A DNA stretch of 64,000 bases, from the NCBI GenBank assembly GCA_027035575.1, contig JALVUQ010000086.1, positions 1 to 64,000 on the forward strand, written 5' to 3'. The notes beneath the pieces were generated by a model. That model was given only the letters and a program-made list of their open reading frames with translations. It made no database searches and was not told where the DNA came from. This document shows positions 37,728 through 46,134 of this stretch, piece after piece. The DNA is from Desulfurellales bacterium. Its GTDB lineage: Bacteria; Campylobacterota_A; Desulfurellia; Desulfurellales; Hippeaceae. The translations under genes were made by a program, and so were the position numbers. How positions within the stretch are numbered: position 1 is the first letter of the stretch; each line of letters starts with the position of its first letter.

Positions 37728-38047
37728 TAGACTATCTGGATATTTTTAGCCAACTTCATATCTTTGGAGACACTCTCTGCAACAATCGAACCGGAACTTA
37801 AAATATGAGCCTTTTTTGCCTGTAAAGAAGCCATTTGCATTTCAAGCTCCATAAGTCTGGCTTTTTTAATGTTTATACCGTGCTGCACCTGTGAAATCGT
37901 GCTGTTTTGATACCCCAATACGTAAATAAACACAGCTATGATTAGCGCAAAACCCAACTGCGGAACTGCAACCTCCAACGATATCGACGATGCCTTGCTT
38001 TTGGCTTTTACCTGACTTTTTACAGCGCTTTGAGCATAGTCAACCAT
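37724..38047 (-). CDS. ftsL: FtsL-like cell-division protein
   Basis: A 107-residue bitopic protein with a membrane helix at about 30-50 (LGFALIIAVFIYVLGY), followed by a periplasmic coiled coil (ISQVQHGINIKKARLMELEMQMASLQAKK). Sequence is too variable for certainty, but size, topology and position between rsmH and ftsI fit FtsL. ATG 38047 is chosen because GGGAGG lies six bases upstream; a GTG two codons earlier would sit against that site. It overlaps rsmH by eight bases. Confidence 0.8.
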   Translation of the reverse strand: MVDYAQSAVKSQVKAKSKASSISLEVAVPQLGFALIIAVFIYVLGYQNSTISQVQHGINIKKARLMELEMQMASLQAKKAHILSSGSIVAESVSKDMKLAKNIQIVY

Positions 38048-38948
38048 CTCCACCCTCCCTTAAATTTAACATATCATCCTTTACCGCACATCTGAGTTTT
38101 GCGCTGCGAGCCCTCCTGTTTGACATTACCTCCACTTTAGACGGCAGTATAGGCTTTTTATTTATCAGTCTTAATTCCTTTTTTTGTTTGAATTCTCTAA
38201 ATATATTTTTAACAACTCTATCTTCCAATGAATGAAAGGAGATAACGCAAATTGTTCCTTTTGGCTTAAGCAGCTCTACGGCATCAGTCAAGCCTTTCTG
38301 CAAACTCTCCAGCTCATCGTTCACAACTATCCTTAATGCTTGAAAAACCCTTGTTGCAGGGTGGGTTTTTTTATAAAGGTGCCTGGGAATACACGATTCC
38401 ACTATTCCGGCAAGCTCTCTTGTAGAGCGTATCGGTCTTTTTCTCACTATATTTCTTGCTATTCTGCCTGCAAATCTCTCCTCACCGTAAATACGCAAGA
38501 TATTGGCAAGCTCGTTTTCTTCCCAACCGTTGACTATCTTTTCAGCCGTTAACGGTTTTCTTTTATCCATCCTCATATCCAAAGGACCGTCTGTCAAAAA
38601 AGAAAACCCTCTATCCTGTCCTTTTAACTGGTCCAAAGACACCCCTAAGTCCATTACAACTCCGTCTGCTTCATCAAAACCAAGCTCTCTTACCCTTGCA
38701 AGGCAGTTGGAATAGTTGTCGTGCACCAAAATCAACCTGTCTTTAAACTCCCTTTTTAGTGTTTCATTTGCATAAGATATTGCCTTTTCATCTTTGTCAA
38801 AGGCTATTACAATCCCATCGGGGGCTGATTTTTCAAGCAGTTTTCTTGTATGTCCTCCGGCTCCAAGCGTCATATCAACATAAATCCCGCCACTTTGCGG
38901 GTTTATGGCAAAAATGGTTTCGTTAAGCAAAACACTTTTATGAAGCAT
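38040..38948 (-). CDS. rsmH: 16S rRNA m4C1402 methyltransferase RsmH
   Basis: A 302-residue SAM methyltransferase (MraW). Signature parts are MLHKSVLLNETI, the SAM loop DMTLGAGGHTRKLL, DGVVMDLGVSLDQL, and VISFHSLEDRVVK near the C-terminus. It modifies C1402 of 16S rRNA. Its ATG shares one base with the mraZ stop (TGATG), so translation is coupled. A TTG one codon earlier is possible but less likely. Confidence 0.95.
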   Translation of the reverse strand: MLHKSVLLNETIFAINPQSGGIYVDMTLGAGGHTRKLLEKSAPDGIVIAFDKDEKAISYANETLKREFKDRLILVHDNYSNCLARVRELGFDEADGVVMDLGVSLDQLKGQDRGFSFLTDGPLDMRMDKRKPLTAEKIVNGWEENELANILRIYGEERFAGRIARNIVRKRPIRSTRELAGIVESCIPRHLYKKTHPATRVFQALRIVVNDELESLQKGLTDAVELLKPKGTICVISFHSLEDRVVKNIFREFKQKKELRLINKKPILPSKVEVMSNRRARSAKLRCAVKDDMLNLREGGDG

Positions 38949-39391
38949 CAAAATATACCCAAATCTTCTATTTGACTTGCCAGTTCTTCCTCCGACTCCC
39001 TGAGTGCCGAGGACTCTTTATCCCATTTTTCCTTTGTCCAAATTTCTATATGGTCTAAATTTCCGAGTATAACAACATCTTTTTCTATTGAAACATCCTC
39101 TCTTAAAACGGAGGGTATAAGAACCCTGCCCTGCTTATCGAGATTTACATCTTGGGCGGATGAGAAAAACATCCTTTTAAATCGTCTTGCAGCTTTATTT
39201 GTTAATGGAAGGTTAACTGCTTTTTTTTCCAGCTCTTCCCAGACATCCTGGGGGTAGGCATAGATACACTCATCAAATACGGTCATAACAAGCGTGGAAA
39301 TCCCTTTATTTTTAAGCGTTTCCTTAAATTTAGGCGGGATTTTCACCCTGCCCTTATCATCAATCGAATAATCAAACCTTCCTCTAAACAT
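38948..39391 (-). CDS. mraZ: Transcriptional regulator MraZ
   Basis: A 147-residue protein with two AbrB-like SpoVT domains. Each has the DNA-binding motif: DDKGRVKIPPKFK near residue 11 and DKQGRVLIPSVLRE near residue 86. MraZ binds its own promoter and represses the division cluster. The start MFRGRFDYS is the family N-terminus. No classical ribosome site precedes it; instead the operator repeats run up to the ATG. Confidence 0.96.
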   Translation of the reverse strand: MFRGRFDYSIDDKGRVKIPPKFKETLKNKGISTLVMTVFDECIYAYPQDVWEELEKKAVNLPLTNKAARRFKRMFFSSAQDVNLDKQGRVLIPSVLREDVSIEKDVVILGNLDHIEIWTKEKWDKESSALRESEEELASQIEDLGIF

Positions 39392-39415
39392 CCACTAACA
39401 CCCACTTTAGACCAC
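39392..39415 (-). promoter_or_regulatory. MraZ operator: three GTGG repeats at 10-bp spacing
   Basis: On the coding strand GTGGT, GTGGG and GTGGA begin exactly 10 bases apart, the last one touching the mraZ ATG (plus-strand CCAC at 39392, 39402 and 39412). MraZ of other bacteria binds direct TGGG-type repeats with this 10-bp phase upstream of its own gene. The site lies just downstream of a -10 region, so binding would block transcription and possibly translation. Confidence 0.8.
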
Positions 39416-39444
39416 TTTTACCCTATTTATATATCGGATGTCAA
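39416..39444 (-). promoter_or_regulatory. Promoter of division cluster
   Basis: A perfect TTGACA (plus-strand TGTCAA at 39439-39444) is followed after 17 bases by GTAAAA (39416-39421), a weak -10. It directly abuts the MraZ repeats. The remaining part of the 277-base gap to clcA (39445-39668) is AT-rich and holds no gene I can support. Confidence 0.55.
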
Positions 39445-39668
39445 GTAAAAAAATTAAATTTATCCAATTTTCTAATCTTTTTTTATTTTTCAGCCCTATA
39501 GAAAAGAATACGAATACAAAAAAAGAAAGAGGGCGTTTTTAAAAATAAACCGGCAAGCAGCAATTAATTCGTATCAAAGGATTTTTTGTCGATTTGGAAT
39601 TGATAGATAAAAAGCTTAAGAAATGTGGACTTTAGTGAGTAATAACTCTTTCTTATCTAATGATGAAC

Positions 39669-41405
39669 TCAGGGTTTATGCAGAATTATATCCGTTTTTG
39701 TTATCATACCCAAAAGTTTATTGGGGTTCTTTCTATCCACTACAGGCAAATGCGATATATTATGATTGCTCATTTTCTCCCAAGCTTTATCAAATGTTTC
39801 ATCGGGATATGTAACTATCAACTGCCTTTCGCATACCTTATCCACACGGCATATATTCAACTCGTCATTATCATAATTGATTATGTCTTCTCCGGTTATT
39901 ATGCCTATAAGGTTACCGTAATTGTTTATTATTGGAAATCCGTGATGCCCTGTTTTCAGTATTTTATTTTTAACCGACTTTACCGTTTCACTTTCCTTTA
40001 CCGTTAAAACATTTGTAATCATTATCTCCTCTATATGTTTGTATCTCATCATATTCGCTTCAAGTCCCCGCGGTATCTTTATACCTCTTCTTGAAAGTTT
40101 TTCCGTATATATCGTATCTTCATAAAATATTGAACTTACAACATCGGCAACAACACAGGCAAAGATTAAAGGTATAATGATTTTATAGTCACGCGTCATC
40201 TCGAAAACCATAATTATGGATGTCAGTGTTGCTCTGCTTGCGGCTGCAAAAACGGCTGCCATACCAACCAAGCTGTATGCGGGATAAGGTGCGCTGATTG
40301 AAGGAAAAATCATATTAACTATGATTCCGAAAAGTGTTCCGCCTACGGCACCTATAAACAAAGACGGAGCAAATACGCCTCCGGAGCCGCCCGAACCGAG
40401 CGTAATAGACAGGGCAAGCATCTTAGCTAAGAGTAAGAGAAAAAGTATAAATGCCAGATAGCTGCTCGGGTTTCCATAGTTGAAATTAAGCAGGGAACTT
40501 ATCGACTCATAGCCTACACCGAAAACCTGTGGAAATTCAAGTCCTATAATACCTAAGACTGCACCCCCTATTACGGGCTTTGCTATGGGGTGAATTTTCA
40601 TATAATCAAAAACGTCTTCAACTTTATAAAGCAGTTTCGATTCGGCTATCCCTATAAAACCTGCAAATATTCCCAAAGCAAGATAAAAGAAGAGTTCATA
40701 AAGCGATTGAAAATGGTACGGAGGAACAATAAAAGCGGGATTGCTTCCCAAAAACAACCTTGATATTACGGTGGCAAATACGGAAGACACAACAAGAGGC
40801 ACAAACGATTCCGTCTTTAATTCAAGTAAAATAAGTTCAACGGAGAAGATAACACCTGCAATCGGGGCATTAAAGGTCGCAGCTATACCCGCTGTTGCTC
40901 CGCAACCCACCAAAATTTTTCTTTCATTGACAGACAGATTTAAAAGCTGACTAACCGACGAACCGAACGCACTGCCTATCTGGACGATAGGACCCTCCCT
41001 GCCTGCTGAACCGCCGCTTCCCAAACAAACTCCCGATGCAATAATTTTGGCGATAACCACCCTCGGGCGTATAACACCCTGTTTTTTAAACATTGCTTCC
41101 ATAACTTCGGGAACACCGTGACCTTTGGTTTCGGGGGCAAAATAGTATGTTATCATACCGACTATCAACCCTCCGATTGCGGGAGGGATAATAACCAAAA
41201 AACCGAGATTATTACCCAATGGTGAGATGAAGTGAATGGAAAATTTCTGCCAAAAAGACAAATTGCTTATGAGATGTATGAGCCACCTGAATAAAACAGC
41301 CCCGAATCCTCCTACAATACCCACTGCTACGGCTATGACAATTACCCTTGTAGAGCTGAACAATTTTGATAGCTTACCGCCGGTTTGTTGACTATTTTTA
41401 TACAT
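39669..41405 (-). CDS. CLC-family chloride channel/transporter with CBS domains
   Basis: A 578-residue membrane protein with the CLC fold and a C-terminal pair of CBS domains (from about 450: MITNVLTVKESET and KVCERQLIVTYPDE). Ion-path motifs are GHGVPEVMEA (where E. coli ClC has GSGIPE), GGSAGREGPIVQ with the gating glutamate, and GSGGSGGVFAPSLFIG. The serine of the first motif is replaced by histidine. ATG 41405 has AAGGAG five bases upstream. CBS domains suggest control by adenine nucleotides. Antiport versus channel cannot be told by eye. Confidence 0.9.
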   Translation of the reverse strand: MYKNSQQTGGKLSKLFSSTRVIVIAVAVGIVGGFGAVLFRWLIHLISNLSFWQKFSIHFISPLGNNLGFLVIIPPAIGGLIVGMITYYFAPETKGHGVPEVMEAMFKKQGVIRPRVVIAKIIASGVCLGSGGSAGREGPIVQIGSAFGSSVSQLLNLSVNERKILVGCGATAGIAATFNAPIAGVIFSVELILLELKTESFVPLVVSSVFATVISRLFLGSNPAFIVPPYHFQSLYELFFYLALGIFAGFIGIAESKLLYKVEDVFDYMKIHPIAKPVIGGAVLGIIGLEFPQVFGVGYESISSLLNFNYGNPSSYLAFILFLLLLAKMLALSITLGSGGSGGVFAPSLFIGAVGGTLFGIIVNMIFPSISAPYPAYSLVGMAAVFAAASRATLTSIIMVFEMTRDYKIIIPLIFACVVADVVSSIFYEDTIYTEKLSRRGIKIPRGLEANMMRYKHIEEIMITNVLTVKESETVKSVKNKILKTGHHGFPIINNYGNLIGIITGEDIINYDNDELNICRVDKVCERQLIVTYPDETFDKAWEKMSNHNISHLPVVDRKNPNKLLGMITKTDIILHKP

Positions 41406-41413
41406 TTTCACTC

Positions 41414-41458
41414 CTTGTTATAAATTATGCCTTCAATTTAACTTTAAGCTATAACAAG
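41414..41458 (-). promoter_or_regulatory. Inverted repeat in clcA leader next to ribosome site
   Basis: CTTGTTATA (41414-41422) and TATAACAAG (41450-41458) form a perfect 9-bp inverted repeat with 27 bases between. In the mRNA for the CLC gene, the 3' arm runs into the AAGGAG ribosome site, so the hairpin could hide it. The sequence does not match the fluoride riboswitch consensus. Confidence 0.45.
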
Positions 41459-41575
41459 ATAATTTCAAGTATTCAGTCATATATAAAAACAAACATTTTT
41501 TACTTACGCGTTTAACGTGTTGCAAGTCAGTATGTATTGATCTTTTTTGGCAAATCTAACTATAAAAACACTTTA

Positions 41576-41605
41576 TAGGCGGGGTTCAATGCCTCGCTTT
41601 TTTTT
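41576..41605 (+). terminator. Intrinsic terminator with no upstream plus-strand gene
   Basis: GCGGGG (41579-41584) pairs with CCTCGC (41592-41597), including one G-T pair, around the loop TTCAATG and followed by eight T. It has the form of a rho-independent terminator on the plus strand, inside the 301-base gap between the divergent clcA and DMT genes. No plus-strand gene lies before it; see findings. Confidence 0.5.
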
Positions 41606-41706
41606 AAAAAACCACAAGTTATCCCTTACTTTTTTACAAACATCACATATTTTGATATTGAATATTTCTTTCAAATATGTAGCATACTAAAATTTAAAAG
41701 CAGGAG

Positions 41707-42570
41707 GTGCTTATTAAACCGAAGAACAAAGGTTTGCTTGAGATGTTTTTTGCAACGTTTATATGGGGCTCCATTCCTCTTTTTTCGATTTGGTGTGCCC
41801 TTCCCTCACCCGTATTCGTATTTTTCAGGGTTTTGTTTGCTTTTCCTTTTATGCTGTTTTACTCTTTAAAAAAGCTGGGCAAAAAAGAGCTGTTCAACAT
41901 CAAACCAGTTTTGCCGTTAATACTTTCAGGCATTGTGTTGTCGCTTAACTGGATATTCTTTTTTTGGGCAATAAACATTACTGACATTGCCACGGCTGTG
42001 GTGTTGTACTATTTCGGTCCGGTATTCACAATCATTCTTGCCGTTATTTTCTTAAAAGAACCGTTAAGCAAAACGCTTGTTATTGCCACAATAACAGCGT
42101 TTGCAGGTGCATTCTTAACGTTTGCACCGTCTTTTGAATCTGGGGGCTCTTTTTTCGGCGTTATTATTGCCCTTTTATCGGGACTGCTTTACGGACTTCT
42201 CGGCTTCATATCAAAAATCGCCACATTCAACCACTCATCAATAAAAATAACCACATACCAGATATTCATATCCATATTTTTTACTCTTCCTTTTGTTTTT
42301 TTCTTTCATTTTGCTTTGAATCTTTATGTGCTCTTACTGTTAATCATCACAGGAATCATTCATACAGCCCTGGCTCTTTTTTTATGGTATGACTCTCTAA
42401 ATTACATAAATGTTTCAACAAGCGCCGTTTTTTCTTATTTAGACCCGTTTTTTGCAATAGCGCTCGGCTTCATATTCCTGAACCAAAAACCGGGTTTACT
42501 TCAAATTGCAGGCGGCATTCTGATAACCGTATCAGGTATAATGATTACACTTAAAGAAAGCAGAAAGTAA
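41707..42570 (+). CDS. EamA/DMT-superfamily transporter
   Basis: A 287-residue inner-membrane protein of ten helices, with two EamA repeats of five helices each (about 10-140 and 150-285). Typical parts are GTFIWGS-like FATFIWGSIPLF, YYFGPVFTIILAVIFLKE and FSYLDPFFAIALGFIFLNQ. Such proteins export amino acids or other metabolites. The start is uncertain: the GTG at 41707 overlaps AGGAGG, while ATT at 41713 sits at ideal distance from it; ATG 41743 would cut into the first helix. Confidence 0.85.
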   Translation: MLIKPKNKGLLEMFFATFIWGSIPLFSIWCALPSPVFVFFRVLFAFPFMLFYSLKKLGKKELFNIKPVLPLILSGIVLSLNWIFFFWAINITDIATAVVLYYFGPVFTIILAVIFLKEPLSKTLVIATITAFAGAFLTFAPSFESGGSFFGVIIALLSGLLYGLLGFISKIATFNHSSIKITTYQIFISIFFTLPFVFFFHFALNLYVLLLLIITGIIHTALALFLWYDSLNYINVSTSAVFSYLDPFFAIALGFIFLNQKPGLLQIAGGILITVSGIMITLKESRK

Positions 42571-42626
42571 AAAATCTCTCTGAAATTTCTCATAAAAAGT
42601 CTTAAAACCTTGAATAAAAAACATTA

Positions 42627-43277
42627 ATGGTGTATTATTTTTGTATGTTCGGCGAATATTTAAAAATGTTTCTGCATCACACAATCACTCTTCTTACGAT
42701 TGTAAATCCCATAGCTGCCGCAAGTATTATGCTCTCCCTTCTGCCGCCAAACGACGATAAAATCGTTAAATCCACAGCCAGAAAAGCAACTCTTATAGTT
42801 ATGGTAGCCTCTTTCATAACGCTTTTTCTCGGTGAAATGATATTCAAACTGTTCGGCATAAGCGTTCTATCCATAGAGGTTATAGGCGGAATAATTATTA
42901 TGTTGATTGCCATAAATATGGTTTACGGAGAGCACTCCAAAGCACGTCATTCGCCCGAAGAACGAGATGAAGCCAAAGAAAAAGAAGATATTGCCATTGT
43001 TCCGTTGGGAATTCCAATACTTTTCGGTCCGGGCGTCATTGCCGTACTGATTTTACTTAATAATCAACTAAAAGGACTCTACTCCTATATAGTTGTGTCA
43101 TTATCAATAATTACTGTCGGTATTGCCGTATATTTAACACTCTTATATGCAGCTAAGATTGATAAATTGTTAGGCGTGACCGGTATAAAAATACTGACGA
43201 GAATTATGGGGCTTATTCTCGGAGCCATCGCTTCTCAAATGTTGATAAACGGCATAAAAGGTCTTTGGAACGGCTAA
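42627..43277 (+). CDS. MarC-family integral membrane protein
   Basis: A 216-residue protein with six membrane helices. The MarC signature is clear: TLLTIVNPIAAASIMLSLLP near the N-terminus and VPLGIPILFGPGVIAVLILL after a charged loop (about 95-115). The function of MarC proteins is unknown; the old link with antibiotic resistance was not supported. It lies between two transport genes and is 12 bases before the second CLC gene. Confidence 0.9.
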   Translation: MVYYFCMFGEYLKMFLHHTITLLTIVNPIAAASIMLSLLPPNDDKIVKSTARKATLIVMVASFITLFLGEMIFKLFGISVLSIEVIGGIIIMLIAINMVYGEHSKARHSPEERDEAKEKEDIAIVPLGIPILFGPGVIAVLILLNNQLKGLYSYIVVSLSIITVGIAVYLTLLYAAKIDKLLGVTGIKILTRIMGLILGAIASQMLINGIKGLWNG

Positions 43278-43289
43278 GAAGGCAGCTCT

Positions 43290-45023
43290 ATGAAAAAACG
43301 TAGAAGCTTTTTGCTTCTCGATACGGTTATTATAGGGCTTATCGGTGCGGCAAGTGCCCAAATATTCGTATTTTTATTAAAGTTTGTCGGGCATTACTCT
43401 TTAACCTTAATAGCCGGATACACTCCGCCCGATGTATTAAACATATTAACAGATTCAATAGTAACCCACACATACCATTCATTGTTGATTCTGCCGGTCA
43501 TAGTTGTCGGCGGGCTAATTTCAGGATTTTTGGTTTATACCTTTGCACCGGAAGCAGAAGGTCACGGAACCGATACGGCTGTCAGAGCCTTCCATAGAAC
43601 GGGAGGATACATAAGAGCCATTGTTACACCTCTAAAAATAGCAGCATCGGCAATAACAATAGGCACGGGCGGTTCTGCGGGAAGAGAAGGACCCACCGCC
43701 CTGTTTAGCTCAGGTGTGGGTTCGATTTATGCAGATTTCAGAAAGGCTACGATAGAAGAAAGAAGGCTTTTTGTTTTAATAGGTATGGCTTCGGGCTTAT
43801 CGGCAATATTCAGAGCCCCCATAGGAACGTCGATATTTGCCATAGAAGTCTTATACAGCGATATGGAGTTTGAGGCAAGCGCCCTTGTTTATACGCTTCT
43901 TGGCTCGATTATAGCATATATAGCAACAGGTTTTATTATGGGCTGGCACTCCATTTTCAATGTCCCTACCAATCTCCAAGCCACAAATTTAAGCGTTTTT
44001 CTCTATTTATCCGTTCTGGGACTCTTCAGCGGCGTTATCGGCGTTATCTTACCCAACGTATTTTATTATACACGTGATTTTTTTCATAAAATAAAGATAC
44101 CTCCGCACTTAAAACCGGCATTGGGAGCGCTTCTTGTGGGTTTGATAGCTTTGGAGTTTCCCCAGGTTCTCGGAGGGGGTTACGGCTGGATTCAAGACGC
44201 CATAGACGGCAGAATTGTTGTAGGGCTGCTTTCTATGCTGTTGATTGCAAAGATGTTTGCCTTTACTTTCACCGTATCGTCCGGGGGTTCGGGCGGTGTA
44301 TTTGCACCTACACTCTTTTTGGGAGCGATGCTCGGAGGAATAGCAGCACATATTTTTCACCAACCATCGGCTATCTTTGCGGTAATAGGAATGGCTGCCG
44401 TTTTCGGCTCGGCAGCAAGAGCACCGCTTGCAACAATCATTATGGTGACGGAAATGACCGGCGGATACAGCCTTCTATCGCCGGCAGCTTTTACTGTTTT
44501 ACTTGCATATCTAATCCAGGTGACGCTAACCGATAAACTGGAATTGAAATACTCAAGTCTATACGAAGCCCAGGTGTTGAATAAATCTCACTCTCCCGTA
44601 CATCAAATAGAAACACTAAAAAACATTCTTTTATGCAATCTTAGCTACCTGTCTATAGATGCAAAAGCCCTAAGCGATGACAAAATACTCAATCTCTTGG
44701 AATCCGGCATTCCCATAGAGCTTCAAAACGGTAAAACTCTGTTTTTCGGAACACTGACAAAAAATATAGACGCAAAGAGGATAGACGGTGAGCTGTTCTA
44801 CAAAGAAGCGAAAATTTTATATATATTTAGAAACGGTGTTTGGCTGCACCCCAATGAAGTCGATTCTCTAAGAAAAAACGATGAAGTTTTGGTGTGCGGA
44901 AACCAAGATGCCATAGATAGCATCAAAAACGACTTTACTCGCATCTCCTATATATTCTCCAAACTAAAAAACCAACACATAAGGCTTGAGAAATACGCAA
45001 AGAAATATATACCATCAAAATAA
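43290..45023 (+). CDS. Second CLC-family chloride transporter, RCK-like C-terminus
   Basis: A 577-residue CLC protein distinct from the first. Motifs are EGHGTDTAVRAFHRTGG, GGSAGREGPTALF with the gating glutamate, and SSGGSGGVFAPTLFLG. In place of CBS domains the C-terminal 140 residues end in a segment resembling a TrkA-C/RCK-C ligand domain (LRKNDEVLVCGNQDAIDSI). The first motif again lacks the serine of E. coli ClC. It is 12 bases after marC and probably co-transcribed with it. Confidence 0.88.
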   Translation: MKKRRSFLLLDTVIIGLIGAASAQIFVFLLKFVGHYSLTLIAGYTPPDVLNILTDSIVTHTYHSLLILPVIVVGGLISGFLVYTFAPEAEGHGTDTAVRAFHRTGGYIRAIVTPLKIAASAITIGTGGSAGREGPTALFSSGVGSIYADFRKATIEERRLFVLIGMASGLSAIFRAPIGTSIFAIEVLYSDMEFEASALVYTLLGSIIAYIATGFIMGWHSIFNVPTNLQATNLSVFLYLSVLGLFSGVIGVILPNVFYYTRDFFHKIKIPPHLKPALGALLVGLIALEFPQVLGGGYGWIQDAIDGRIVVGLLSMLLIAKMFAFTFTVSSGGSGGVFAPTLFLGAMLGGIAAHIFHQPSAIFAVIGMAAVFGSAARAPLATIIMVTEMTGGYSLLSPAAFTVLLAYLIQVTLTDKLELKYSSLYEAQVLNKSHSPVHQIETLKNILLCNLSYLSIDAKALSDDKILNLLESGIPIELQNGKTLFFGTLTKNIDAKRIDGELFYKEAKILYIFRNGVWLHPNEVDSLRKNDEVLVCGNQDAIDSIKNDFTRISYIFSKLKNQHIRLEKYAKKYIPSK

Positions 45024-45069
45024 CATCAATTATCGGAATTTGTGCTCTACGAAACGGGAGGTATTTTAT

Positions 45070-45369
45070 CTATTCTTTGCAAAAAGCATAAAAACCGGAG
45101 ATTCTGATAACATAATCCACGATTTTTTGAGGCTTATGGATGAATGTATTTTTTCCTGTGGCTCTCCTGTTTTTCGATACAAAAAGAAGAACCTGCAAGC
45201 CGGCTGAAGTCATATATTCCAGCTTCTCAACATTAAAAATAACGTCCTTAGTGCAACCCTGCAATCTTGTTTCTATCTTTTTAGCTATAGAACGGGCATT
45301 GACGGAATCAAGTCTGCCTTCAATAGTAATAATAAGACTGTCTTTAGTCTCTGTAAATTTTAAGCTCAT
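45070..45369 (-). CDS. STAS-domain protein (anti-sigma factor antagonist-like)
   Basis: A 99-residue single STAS domain. IEGRLDSVNARSI, then FNVEKLEYMTSAGLQVLLFV match SpoIIAA/RsbV, with the phosphorylatable Ser in TSAG (usually DSSG). No anti-sigma kinase or phosphatase gene is adjacent. I start at ATG 45369, 13 bases after the stop of the preceding gene, because a longer frame would run through that gene. It is the last gene of the long minus-strand run. Confidence 0.82.
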   Translation of the reverse strand: MSLKFTETKDSLIITIEGRLDSVNARSIAKKIETRLQGCTKDVIFNVEKLEYMTSAGLQVLLFVSKNRRATGKNTFIHKPQKIVDYVIRISGFYAFCKE

Positions 45370-45382
45370 ATCGTTTTGTTTT

Positions 45383-45637
45383 TTAGCTTTTAACTCTACA
45401 GCACTTTTTTGCAAATACACCGCCCACAAACTGACCGATAAAATAGGCGCTTATCATAACCGGAAAGGTGTAAAGTTGAAATCCAAGCCCGGACAGCAGC
45501 CTCAAGGCAATAACGAAAGGAACGGGAACGTGCACCCAGATAAACCACTGTTTTGAGAATTTTTCGCTTTTTCCTCTTAAATAGCCGAAAGGCAGGTTAA
45601 TCAACGCAACAAGCAGTGCCGTTGTTTGCAAACTCAT
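45383..45637 (-). CDS. Small conserved membrane protein
   Basis: An 84-residue protein with two to three hydrophobic segments and the conserved-looking NLPFGYLRGKSEKFSKQWFIWVH-type region (residues 17-39), including PFGY and WF. No function can be given. It overlaps the LolB-like gene by four bases and precedes the STAS gene. Confidence 0.65.
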   Translation of the reverse strand: MSLQTTALLVALINLPFGYLRGKSEKFSKQWFIWVHVPVPFVIALRLLSGLGFQLYTFPVMISAYFIGQFVGGVFAKKCCRVKS

Positions 45638-46134
45638 TTGACGCTCCTTAAACTTTTTATTTTTATATTTTTCAGATTTATTCTCAATCTTCTTCGCTGT
45701 CTATCCTCGAATATTATGGATGAGGGTATTTTTTTACCGTCTATATTTTCACACGACAAAACCACTATTTCCGGGTTATTGTTCTTGCAGAGCCGTGTAA
45801 AATTCCTCATCATATATAGTATCATAGGTTTATATTGCGACAAATCGTTTCCGTTTACGTTCAACCTTTTATAGACCTTGCCGGTTTGATAGTTTTTTAG
45901 GAAAACGCTATCATCTTGTGCATAAACGCCGTATATGGAAAATCCGAAAGTGTTTACCACATCGAGCCTCAAACTGTGTTTTGATATTGAAAAAAAACCG
46001 TCAAACTCATTTTTATTATAATACGCCCTGAAGGTGCCGTTAATGCTTTCGTTTGACTTTACCGCTTTAAAGGTTGTGCACGAACTCAAACTAACAGCTG
46101 CCAAAAAAACTACAAACAGAATCTTTAATCTCAT
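45634..46134 (-). CDS. LolB-like outer-membrane lipoprotein
   Basis: A 166-residue lipoprotein with lipobox LSSC at 16-19. The body has the LolB-type beta layout (GTFRAYYNKNEFDGFFSISKHSLRLDVVNTFGFSIYGV, shown in pieces by GFFSI and LRLDV) and a hydrophobic bulge. LolB inserts lipoproteins in the outer membrane; low conservation makes this tentative. Its signal peptide lies inside the last 44 bases of the DinG-like gene. Confidence 0.65.
   Translation of the reverse strand: MRLKILFVVFLAAVSLSSCTTFKAVKSNESINGTFRAYYNKNEFDGFFSISKHSLRLDVVNTFGFSIYGVYAQDDSVFLKNYQTGKVYKRLNVNGNDLSQYKPMILYMMRNFTRLCKNNNPEIVVLSCENIDGKKIPSSIIFEDRQRRRLRINLKNIKIKSLRSVK

Noticed and set aside
41406-41460. Fluoride riboswitch in the clcA leader
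   Set aside because: The conserved fluoride-sensing core sequence is not present on either strand; only a simple inverted repeat is seen.
41580-41597. tRNA gene, because CGGGG-TTCAATG-CCTCG looks like a T-arm
   Set aside because: No acceptor, D or anticodon arm can be built around it, and a run of T follows directly, as in a terminator.
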